A stretch of 64,000 nucleotides of DNA from Arctopsyche grandis (lineage: Eukaryota; Arthropoda; Insecta; Trichoptera; Hydropsychidae), in NCBI RefSeq assembly GCF_051622035.1, contig NC_135361.1, forward strand, positions 28,265,205-28,329,204, written 5' to 3'. Of this stretch, positions 54,913 to 64,000 are shown one piece after another (the stretch's first letter is position 1; every line of letters starts with the position of its first letter). Under the pieces are notes generated by a model. That model ran no database searches and was not told the DNA's origin. It saw nothing but the letters and a program-made list of their open reading frames with translations. The translations under genes were made by a program, and so were the position numbers.

Positions 54913-56339
54913 ATTGCTGGTAAGCTTGAAGATTTTCAGTGTTAAAAAAATAGTCCAAGCTTATTAAAAATCGCTCGCGATGTGGATTTTGGGAGAAAAC
55001 GAATCTAGAATAGAAAAAAACCAAGGTCATCAACATAAAGTGACAGTAGTTTTAGATCTCACACCTCCAGCTGATTGTCGATCGTTTATTATGATCGGCG
55101 AGGTTTGATGCTGATGCAATGACATCTACATATATTCAGTCCACGTGTAATTGCGTCACCGGTCAGCTGGATTGAGTCCAATTTCCTCAGATGTTTGTCG
55201 TTTTTTATTGACCTTGGTATTGGGTATTAACTGTCACTGTCAGATGCAAGTGCATGTACACGGTGTTGAATCCAATTTAGACGCAAGCAGGTAAGTAAGC
55301 TCATCAAGAATCATTTACATTAACAATCTGAAAGAAATAATAGATTTATATATATATGTAAATCAGACAAAAATCATACCGTGTAAGAGCGAACATCCCA
55401 AAGGGTTAATCCATCATATTTTCTCGACACGTAATTTGCAGCGCGTTTAACTTTCACTCTAACGATCGACAGTTGCAATTATACCTATAGAACTGAGTGA
55501 TTAACTTGCAACGAATCGTCCGCTAAAGGTCAAAGTACCTGAATTTAACAAACAATTCCAAAAGGACGTAAGCGCAAGTGATGAAGTTCCGAGAATGTAT
55601 CAGCATTCAGAAAAAAAAAGGTACAGGTAAACAAGTCGTACGAGGAATGTACAATTTGGGGTTGTAAAGTACTATAGATAGTTTCTGACTATATGTATTA
55701 CCTACCTGTGCCACTTTTGTTTACCTGAGTGGTTTTTTTTCTTCTTAATTTTGTTTTAACACGTAGCGGTCCGCTTTTACCGGTCGAAATATTATTATGT
55801 ATATGTATGAGATATCTAACGTGCGTTCACTTCTACTATGAAGGTTGTTAGGATCGAGAGTGCAGGTTTGAAATTTTCAAGGTTTTCAGCGCACTAATTT
55901 GTCGAGGACTGTTTGTATTATTATTTCTGGGTGTGTGTGTGTGTGTACATTGGAGTGTGCAATAATTATTACAATACAACAATGACGCGTTAACACGCTC
56001 GCCGCTCTTGCGAGTATGTGTGTTTGTGCGATTTTGTGCCACTTTTTGTGCTGCGATGTAACACGTAGTAGTTGGAACGATTTCGCAATCGATTTTTACA
56101 ATTCCAAGAATGCTGCTCGTTAAAAAAAACGGCGTAATTGAAAGTGTACGGAGATTGAGTGTTAATCTCCATGCTACACTTAGCCGTTGGAACGTACTTA
56201 AAGTGACTATTTTAAATTAAAAATAGTCCCGCTATTTTTTTGAAATTGTAATTTAGTATTTAAAGGTTGACTTATGTCAGTTTAGTTAAGTTGGATTACA
56301 TGGATAATATGTCTATGCTTTCGTATTCATATGTATTTT
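54913..56339. other. Non-coding stretch, weak inverted repeat
   Basis: AACCAAGGTCATCAA at about 55018 and the inverted TTATTGACCTTGGT at about 55205 may be ends of a ~220-bp element. Otherwise AT-rich DNA and a (TG)n run near 55930..55945; nothing coding. Confidence 0.3.
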
Positions 56340-56640
56340 CGAGTCATAAAGTAGTGCAATGGTAGAGCTATTGCATACCGGTAGAGGGGTCGTGGGTTCA
56401 AGTCCCAGCCAAATACGCTGCTGGCGAGATCTTGTGATTATTAAAAAAAACCCAGATCTAATGTTTCCTGTTGGAATATTACAATACAATTTCTAGCTTA
56501 ATTGTTGTGACAGATTCGATAAATCGGTATCCTTCCACTCAGTGTCTCGTAAAATCGAGTTATTAGTACCTCAAATTTGTTGAATCTAATATTTGCTGCG
56601 TATCAAAAATTTGTTGATTTTACATAGGTGTCTCTATTGT
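56340..56640 (+). repeat. tRNA-like-headed SINE variant
   Basis: Head GCAATGGTAGAGCTATTGC and the B box GGTTCAAGTCCC, then GCTGCTGGCGAGATCTTGTG. The downstream part diverges from the other copies. The head is the most tRNA-like of all, but has no proper cloverleaf acceptor stem of a functional tRNA. Confidence 0.65.
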
Positions 56641-56755
56641 ATCTGTTATGTTTGAAAAAATGAGTACTTATGAATAATCTAACCACAAGTGTCGCCTTGG
56701 GGGTAATTGCTATCATGGCAGATATTTCATTTTTATTTTTACATACACATATATA

Positions 56756-57138
56756 CCAGGAAGGCCTAACAGTTAAACCCTAAAGCGCATTCCTGGTCAA
56801 GTAAAACATCGATCAAATAATTTTAATAAAGCATCATAGAGACATCTATGGATAAATTATTGTTAAACTTACAAATCGTCAAATTTCAAGATGCTGAAAA
56901 ACTCAAAATTTGCGAGACATTTATGGACAAATTTGCAGCATCTTTTTACGAATCAGTGAAATTCAAGATGCTGTTGGAACCGTGTCAATGAAAATTGTCG
57001 AATTCTGATAGGAAACGATCGACCTCGAGTCACAAACAAGGTCTGGCCAGCAGCAACTAGTGGGACTCGAACCCGAGACCACTATGTTCGAAAGCATATA
57101 TGTATGTACATATGCTAGCCACTATTCCACGCTGCTGG
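56756..57138 (-). repeat. tRNA-headed SINE, near full length
   Basis: Minus strand: head CCAGCAGCGTGGAATAGTGG, A-box-like TGGCTAGCATATG, B box GGTTCGAGTCCCAC, GCTGCTGGCCAGACCTTG, core GGTCGATCGTTTCCTATC, the body, then the hairpin CCAGGAATGCGC ... GCCTTCCTGG. This is the best copy for defining the family. Confidence 0.9.
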
Positions 57139-57838
57139 TGTATGTATGTATTTACATATGTATTATATGCAAAATTAGGCAGCGAGGATGCTGCCATATA
57201 ATTACAATATACCTCTCCATTGTCCGAGAAAACAGGGAAGCAAAAAAAAAATGGTTGACAATAGTAATTGACGATAGTGAACCATTTTTCATGATTATAT
57301 GTTTGGTTCTATATTTTAAATGGCATCTGAATGATTTCATTTGTGTGTATGCCAGACTTGATATTTAAATACTTGTATATTGGTTCATTGTCAATTCGCT
57401 TCTACAAAATGGTCCCGATCATAATTGATGCTTTGTAAGTCAGCTGTCATATTCTATTAATAATTACGGCAATTTGTGCTACAAAATCCATAGCTAATTA
57501 GAAACATTAAAAATTAGGCACACTAAAAAATAAAAACGAAGAGTGAGAAGATGGGGGAAGTGACACTGAAAAAAATTGAGGATGTTTTGAAACTTTCCAA
57601 AACAAAAATTTTTCAAGTGTGACGAAATTTAAATACAAAACATGGAAAATGTTATACGTTTGTTCGACCGAAGAAGGTTAAAAATATTAATATTTTAATT
57701 TCTAAGTCAATACTGTGTTAAGGCGAAACAAACGACATTTTAATTTACATAAGCAAATTTTTAATTGCATCCTTATTTGGATAAGAAGCAATAAGTAACC
57801 TTTGAATTGCAAGCAGTTAATGCATTAATTATATATTT
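57139..57838. other. Non-coding stretch, nothing recognised
   Basis: AT-rich; no gene or bounded repeat supported. Confidence 0.3.
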
Positions 57839-57886
57839 GTATATATATATATACGTACATACATATATATATATACAAATATATCA

Positions 57887-57959
57887 TCATTATCATCATT
57901 ATCATCATTTGCAGCCATTCGCCATCCACTGCTGGATGAAGGCCTCTCCAACACGCTTC

Positions 57960-57963
<4 letters not shown>
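57887..57963 (-). mobile_element. RTE-type LINE 3' end
   Basis: The minus strand reads GAGAGGCCTTCATCCAGCAG followed by TGGATGGCGAATGG and a (ATGATA)n tail. This is the widely shared 3' terminus of RTE LINEs (final residues like [11 protein letters not shown], then a short tandem tail). Only the last ~75 bp remain. Confidence 0.7.

Positions 57964-58045
<82 letters not shown>
57963..58045. repeat. (TA)n microsatellite
   Basis: About 41 TA units adjoining the RTE tail; a shorter TA/CATA tract lies at about 57839..57886. Confidence 0.95.
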
Positions 58046-58050
<5 letters not shown>

Positions 58051-58057
58051 TTCATAA

Positions 58058-58478
58058 ATTACTAGCTGAACCCAGCATGCGTTGCAATGCCACAATAACG
58101 CATACAACTCCCGTTCCCGTTCCCGTTCCCGTTGTGTTCCCGTTCTCGATCCTGTTCCCGTTCCCGTTTCAAGTGATGGTTGGAGCTCAACTAACGTCTC
58201 CCCAAAGCCGTGTCGTCATAAACCAACTGGTAACGTGGTTACCAACGAACACATTTCCTGGACTACACAATCGCGCTTCAATCTTTCGCGTCGGTAAAAT
58301 TGTATTTACCAATATTATTATTAAGTTTTTTCCCGTTTTTTTTTCACAGTAAACTTCCCGGACATGCATATAACAAATTCTGAAAGTTCCATCGTAATCG
58401 GTTGAGTGATTTAGGAGCCTATACGAGACAGAAAGACAGACAAACAGACATTCAATTTCATATACATGTTATTTTGGG
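58058..58478. mobile_element. Retroelement-like family, uninterrupted copy
   Basis: Starts ACTAGCTGAACCCAGCATGC and GTTGCAATGCC; includes a (CCCGTT)n run at about 58110..58170, ACCAACTGGTAACGTGGTTA and CAGTAAACTTCCCGGACATG; ends ACAGACATTCAATTTCATAT. Such AGCTGAACCCGGC starts and ACAGACATTCA ends are common to RTE-related insect retroelements. It matches 62520..63025 in the other orientation. Confidence 0.6.
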
Positions 58479-58748
58479 GCTCAGATGTTATTTTGTTATA
58501 TTTATTCATTATTTTTATGAATTTCTACATCCGAAGCCTCTTGATTTTTCAATAAATGAATAAATAAATGTCATAATTTGTTGATATTTTAAAAAATTGT
58601 CCATAGATGTCTTTAAGATGATTGGAATGTTTGTTGATTGATGTTTGTAATTAAACTTGAATAATAATTAATGTACAATGTTGAAAATAGATGTCGTGTT
58701 AATAAAAACGGGTGTATACCGGTATAAAAAGTGGAATGTTTGTTTATC

Positions 58749-58751
<3 letters not shown>

Positions 58752-58819
<68 letters not shown>
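58752..58819. repeat. (TA)n microsatellite
   Basis: About 34 TA units. The preceding 58590..58670 carries a degraded piece of the SINE body (GTCCATAGATGTCT, GATGTTTGTAATT). Confidence 0.95.
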
Positions 58820-58822
<3 letters not shown>

Positions 58823-58989
58823 TATAAAAAAGTCGCGCAACTTTAAATTCACACATACATGCAAAACTCAATACTTCAATGTGAAAAAAAATCATAAACC
58901 GGAAAAAATCCTCGTTAATGCTTTGGGTAAATAAACAGACCGTATTATGTAATAAGAGCTGTTGAATTAAATGTTGGCAGTGATGTTTA

Positions 58990-59110
58990 AATGCTTTTTA
59001 TTATTACGAAATTATGTTCACAATACATCTTAAATCTATTTTAATAGCTACTGATCTACTGATCATTTTCTATTTTATAATTTAATTTAATTTGGTTATT
59101 AATCACAGTA
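58990..59110. repeat. Dispersed repeat shared with 41980..42170
   Basis: Same orientation and words as the copy at 41980..42170, ending around ATTAATCACAGTATTA. Confidence 0.55.
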
Positions 59111-60594
59111 TTATATTATTCTAATGTTAATCTAAAGCATAATAGGAAAAAGAGCTCAAAAACCTATTATGTTGGCTGTGATGCTGAGGGTGTTTTGGTC
59201 GGTTAAGCGGTTGGTCTATTCGTCCTCCGGTCGTCAAAGTGTTAACGGACAATAGTCGGACACAAAAATTGCTTAAGTGCCCCCCACGAGGGTCTGGCCA
59301 GGCAAGAACAAGGGCCTCACGATTGCTGGCTCAGTTTGGGTAAGGCGTCCGCGAGCTCAACCACGTAGCTAACTGCCAGCGAAAGTGAAAGTTAGTGACA
59401 GTGCAGACACAGGAGTGAAGATACGACCTTTTTACCACTCAATATCGTCGTAGGAAATCCCCTCGGAAGAAATATGAAGGTTGGAATTTTTGATTTTCTT
59501 CTGTTAGTATCACTTTTGACCTATTTTCTAAGGAATAGACCGTACTTGGTGATTTGTTCGAGGCGGGCCATAAGTTAATGCAGGTTTTTTTTAGTCAATA
59601 ACTTTTTCATTATGCAATGGAAATTGATGAGATTAATTACAAACGATACTTTCATGTCTGAAAATTATTATTAATATAAATTATGAAGCTTTAAATTGCA
59701 TATCAACTTTACTATTCTCATCTGCGAAAAATATTAGTATGAATTTCACTTCATTTGCTACAAGGATTACACTTTCTACATACATACATATATACCTATA
59801 CATATGTAAGTTTCTTTCCGCATCACTATTTTGACAAAATAAAAAGTTATTTTTTAATAATTTACGATGTTATTCAGTCTTACATATATAATTCAGTCAA
59901 TTCTATCAAAATATAGTTCGTTTGATATAAAAATTTAAAAATGTTTATATATGTTATCTTTACTAAAATATTTAATATGAAGCTATTTTTGTAAATAATC
60001 TATGGATTGTATGTACATATGTACATATATGTATATAAAATTTTAAAAATATTTTACAAAGAACTTCTCGAATTGAATCACAACAATTAAATTAAACAAT
60101 TAGTTAATCCTCTTTGTAAAATACACCTGTCAAGCATTCGATCGAACAATTTAATGCATACATACATACTATTATATATCGATTGTGTTGGAATTTCAAG
60201 ACATAATATTGTCATATATGCATATACATGTGTATAATATTATGTACGAGTGGATAAAAAATAAACTATTCATCTGCATATGTATGTAATAATAATAATA
60301 ACAGAATATAAATCGATTTAAAATTAAATGATCGTAAAATGTTTTAACAAAGTAATCAAACATCAAATTAAATATACTGCATTTAATTTCTACTTAGAAT
60401 TTGACGCATTTAAGATGGATATGAAAACTTATTTGTATATAAAATGTTTACAAATTTAATTTGGTTGTTTTCAGTTTAATTTTAATTTTTTAGTTGTGTA
60501 CATATGTATATTTTTATAAAAAATCATTTGAAATGATCAGTTTTAGACACAATAAAGTGTTTTTAGGTGTAGGATTATGTCTATATATATTATA
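59111..60594. other. Non-coding stretch, nothing firm
   Basis: A GC-richer block at about 59200..59470 has no recognisable exon. The rest is AT-rich with GTACATATGTACATAT-like microsatellites. Confidence 0.3.
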
Positions 60595-61122
60595 ATATTG
60601 ACAATTTGGTGCGAAATTATTTATTTCATGCGAAATTGTTTATTTATTTATTTATATATTAGCATTTTATACAATGCGAATTTATAAATACATCTATAGT
60701 GACATATATGGAGAAATTTTTGCAGCATTTTTATAATCAAATTAGCGAACTTCAAGACGATGAATAACTTGAGATAGGAGAAGTTAATTAGGATAGGAGC
60801 AGTACATTTTATAGGAATCGTTTCAATGAAAATCAGAGACAGTTGTAAACTCTGATAAGAAGCGATCGACTTGGAGTCACAAACCAAGGTCTGGCCAGCA
60901 GCGGGGCTCTGGTGGGACTCAAACTCGTGACCACTCTGCTCGAAAGCATAATATTCTAACTACTAGTCCACACCGCTGGTTCAAAATATTCAAATATTCA
61001 AACCGCAGGTGATATTTCGTTCGTTGATTTTGTTATTATTTGACAGATCTCTAATAATTACAAAATCAACGAACGAAATATTACTTTCGGTTTGAATATT
61101 TCGCACCAAATTGTCAATATTC
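60595..61122. mobile_element. Inverted-repeat element carrying a nested SINE
   Basis: AATATTGACAATTTGGTGCG at about 60595 recurs inverted at about 61099..61122. The right part also has an inner inverted repeat (ATTTCGTTCGTTGATTTTGT, inverted at about 61066..61090). A SINE (60690..60979) lies between. Class and duplication undetermined. Confidence 0.55.
60690..60979 (-). repeat. tRNA-headed SINE, partial, nested
   Basis: Minus strand: head CCAGCGGTGTGGACTAGTAG, GGTCACGAGTTTGAGTCCCA, GCTGCTGGCCAGACCTTGG, core AGTCGATCGCTTCTTATCAG, GAAACGATTCC. The 3' hairpin is missing. Confidence 0.8.
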
Positions 61123-61147
61123 TAAAAGTCTGAATCCAAAACATTAA

Positions 61148-61740
61148 CCTTTGAAGGACGGAGCGTCGAGATCGAACGAGTGTCCCGAACCGGGGTCGAG
61201 TAAGACCCCAGTATTTTTAAATCAAAATACAACTTTTATCAATACAAATGGGTTCAATATATATCTTATTAATCATTTTATACATCAAAATAAAAAAAAA
61301 GTATTAGTCCTATATATATAGCATGTTTTTGACTATTTTTGTATTAAAAAATAACGACAAGCATCAACATGCAAACGCACATAGATAAGCCAACAGGCGA
61401 CTGCATGAATCAATAGCCACATGCCAAAAGCGACGAAAAAAATAGCTTACGAAAATATAGCAGTCTCTTTCTCTCGCATTGATTCATCGATCAACAAGAA
61501 TATGCAAGCCAACAGTCAAAAACACGACTTATCGCTACCGCCTTTAAATCATACTTTGGAACGTATAAATGTATAAATGTATTTTTTACGATGTACCCCT
61601 TTTCTAAATCATACAAAATCTATTAAAATAAATTTCTTGTAGTTTATTCTAGGAATACAAGAAATATAGGGTGTATACCTTTGAAAACCTCATAGTTATT
61701 ACGAAAAACGTAAAAATTTGGGCACTTCGGTGACGGAGGG
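61148..61740. mobile_element. piggyBac-like MITE, copy 2 (TTAA plus 18-bp flanking repeat)
   Basis: Reverse-orientation copy of 3167..3709 with TTAA at 61144..61147 and 61741..61744. In addition the 18-mer AAAGTCTGAATCCAAAAC stands on both sides (61125..61142 and 61743..61760). 593 bp, no transposase. Confidence 0.8.
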
Positions 61741-61760
61741 TTAAAGTCTGAATCCAAAAC

Positions 61761-62520
61761 TATACAGCACGTTAAAAAAAACCAACAAATTTCGAAAACA
61801 GTCAAACAATGTCATCAAAAGTTTGCGAAAACAACGAATAATGAATAGACATGCCGAATGAATAACTAATCGCGCAAGGAGAATTAACCCCTCGACGAAT
61901 TTCGCACACGATAATAATAAAAATAATGATAATTAATTTATCGTCCCTTTTTAATTGTAACGGTGAAAACCGTGGTGCGTGAGCGACGTCCCTCGAGTTC
62001 CGGAAAAGTCCGGACTGACGAAGTGCCATCAATCAATCCATTTGATGGGATCATGCTTCCATTACGCTCTTATCTAATAGAGACTTCGAAACAAAGAGAT
62101 CAAACCCCACCCCCAAACCGCCTCTTTTCCATCGCGGTCGGTGTTTTTTCGGCGATTTTCTTTACACGGAAAATTACTCGGAAACTTTGCGAGCTTTCCC
62201 GAGAGTGTTGCCGGCCGAAAGTGAGCAACGCCTAGATTGAGTAATTATTTTGATAAAATATATTCATTTCATTTTTTTTAAATATACACCGAATTACTTC
62301 CTGTTATATCACTAAGTCATAATATTTGTTTAATAAAAAAAAATGCTATTAAATACATATGTATATATATATATATATTCATCGTGAAAATTGAGTCAGA
62401 TATTTTGATAAAATTACATTAACTATCACTTTCTGACCAAAAATCGGCTGAAATATAACGGATACAAGGATTTTAATGAAATCGTTTTCAGTAATACCGC
62501 TTTTTTTTGGTAAAAATCTA
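61761..62520. other. Non-coding stretch with a GC-richer block
   Basis: 61960..62235 is GC-richer, with a 90-codon frame on the plus strand (RERRPSSSGKVRTDEVPSIN at its start) that has no ATG at its head and no recognised domain. Could be an exon of an unknown gene, but I cannot support it. Confidence 0.3.
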
Positions 62521-63025
62521 TGTATATAAAATTGAATGTCTGTTTGTCTGTCTGTCTCGTTCAGGATTTGTTGTATGCATGTCCGGGTAGCTTACTGTGA
62601 AAAAAAAAACGGAACAAAACCTCTTAATAATAATATTCGTAATTACGATTTTACCAACGCGAAAGTTTGAAGCGCCATTGTGTAATCAAGGAAATGTGTT
62701 CGTTGGTAACCATGTTAGCAGTTGGTTTATGATGACTAAAGGCCGGATAATCAAGGTGCCGTCTTAAAAAAAACGGACCCAGAGGGTGCTGTGTATTGTT
62801 CATTGCATTGTTAAATGTTCGCCGAACGTTTTTTTTTGGATTCTAACTTTGTAAATAGAACTAAACCGCCCCGATTCCTAGAAAAAGCACGGTGACTATC
62901 CGGTGTCTAATGATGACACGGCGTTGAAGAGTCGTTAGTTGAGCTCCAACCATTACTTGAAACGGGAACGGGAATTGCCTGCCTTATTCTGGCATTTCAA
63001 CGCATGCCGGGTTCAGCTAGTATTA
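62520..63025. mobile_element. Retroelement-like family, copy split by a MITE
   Basis: Reverse-complement relative of 58058..58478: GAATGTCTGTTTGTCTGTCT at one end, CATGCCGGGTTCAGCTAGTA at the other. The MITE at 62737..62909 interrupts it; joining the sides at ATGATGAC restores the order seen in the other copy. Confidence 0.65.
62737..62909. mobile_element. TAGAG-type MITE, copy 5, nested (duplication ATGATGAC)
   Basis: ATGATGAC at 62729..62736 and 62910..62917. Ends TAAAGGCCGGATAATCAAGG and, inward, TAGACACCGGATAGTCACCG. 173 bp. Confidence 0.85.
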
Positions 63026-64000
63026 TATAGTTTATGCTATTAAATATGTTTGCGAATTTTATATTCTTAAAGTCATAGATTTTCTGTGAATTAAGGTTTT
63101 CTGCTACGGGCACAGAACAGACCGGCAACTGCCCATTAACAGTAGTACGAAAAGTATTATTTGTTACATTACAGACACATGTGTGTTGTTGTACACATAT
63201 TATGAATAGAACTACGGCTAAAACACACTGAATGGTACATGGTTTTTTTTTAGATACTTATAAACGCAGCACCCCTAGCCCATATATATGTATATGGTAC
63301 ACAGTCCCAAAATTCACCCCCTGGAGTATTTTCGGTGATATTTTATCCTTGCTTGACAGTGATCGATAACGATAAATCCCATATTTGAAGAAATGTAGGA
63401 GAAACATACATATGTATTCTGCACGTACAAATATACCCGAATTCGGTTTAGGGAACATCGACTGTCACATCGGGAGGAGTCAAGGACATGATATTCTGTA
63501 CCACTCAGTGTGTTTTCGCCCTTAGTATTTTCCATGCATTGATGTGACAGGTTGTTGCCTTGCAGTGCTGGGTAGTATGAATAGACCTCAGTTAGTTTCG
63601 CTGACGGTTTGTTCGTATCGACAACTGATTTTGAACCAGTTTCAATCTTCCGATGTATTTTATATTTTGCCAGTACATATACGGAGGTTAGCTATCGTAA
63701 GCAAATGCCTACGACATGAAACTAGAGAGAACATTGAAAATTACATCGGAATCATCTGTTATATCGATGTGATGACATTTGGATATCAGATGCGCCTTTT
63801 CGCCACCCCTATTTAAGTACACAGGTTACGTAGCTGAACAGTTATAATCAGAGATCGGCTTTGCGTGGATGCTTTTCAAATAAAGTGTTCAAAGTTTTAT
63901 AAGTGTTAAAAAGTAAGGAAGCAAAAAATTATGGTTTTTCTGAGAAATTGACCATTTTTTATGCGAAAAGCATCCATTGAACGCTGATCTCTGGTTATAA
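63026..64000. other. Right-end stretch with one dispersed repeat
   Basis: 63300..63470 matches 42240..42470. The 90-codon frame at 63544..63816 has no recognisable domain. No gene supported. Confidence 0.35.

Noticed and set aside
56344-56420. tRNA gene (GGTAGAGC and GGTTCAAGTCCC boxes)
   Set aside because: The segment sits at the head of a SINE body followed by GCTGCTGG, and no consistent acceptor and anticodon stems of a functional tRNA could be formed. The same applies to the B boxes at 5570, 15300, 21650, 48580, 57070 and 60920.
57807-58107. Ile/Tyr-repeat proteins
   Set aside because: They are translations of (TA)n microsatellites; the same holds at 13924..14169, 29980..30192 and 58613..58934.
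61963-62235. 90-codon frame in a GC-richer block
   Set aside because: No ATG at its head, no recognised domain and no partner exon; left as unassigned DNA.

Overview
The window is AT-rich nuclear DNA of an animal, almost certainly an insect. Three host genes with eukaryotic splice sites sit in about 64 kb that is otherwise intronic or intergenic and crowded with small transposons, retroelement fragments, tRNA-headed SINEs and long (TA)n tracts. No bacterial, viral or organellar gene organisation was seen. The species or order cannot be fixed from the sequence alone.

Host genes. (1) 17059..22508, plus strand: the 3' part of a Dok-7-type adaptor (second half of the PH domain, IRS-type PTB domain, long tyrosine-motif tail) in five exons whose phases join exactly. 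The first coding exon was not found and probably lies upstream of the window, so positions 1..17058 are probably mostly its first intron or upstream DNA. (2) 25518..27008, plus strand: a complete, single-exon ABHD16A-type phospholipase (496 codons). (3) 31580..33051, minus strand: a two-exon gene for a 451-residue, low-complexity, probably nuclear protein of unknown function with a candidate SUMO-interacting motif. Genes 2 and 3 point toward each other.

Repeats. 1..17 kb holds a foldback-like structure, a TTAA-flanked piggyBac-like MITE, SINE copies, an LTR-like remnant and several MITEs. 33..64 kb has no recognisable host gene. It holds a solo LTR with 42-bp tandem repeats (37027..37884), non-LTR reverse transcriptase fragments, a 748-bp hAT derivative (44564..45311), a 2-kb decayed hAT element inside an LTR (46304..48297), a PIF/Harbinger-like element (51968..52797), a second solo LTR (53673..54052), palindromic foldback elements and a nested retroelement/MITE pair near the right end. 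For many of these the target-site duplications can be read exactly, which fixes the boundaries and the order of insertion.

The most distinctive item is a SINE family present in at least a dozen copies. Its tRNA-like heads vary between copies but are enclosed by a CCAGCAGC/GCTGCTGG stem, and its 3' end carries a perfect 10-bp hairpin (CCAGGAAGGC/GCCTTCCTGG). Also notable are a five-copy MITE family with 8-bp duplications and its own empty-site evidence, palindromic elements able to form long hairpins, and a repeated exon-like module. No clearly new enzymatic or defence system was seen.
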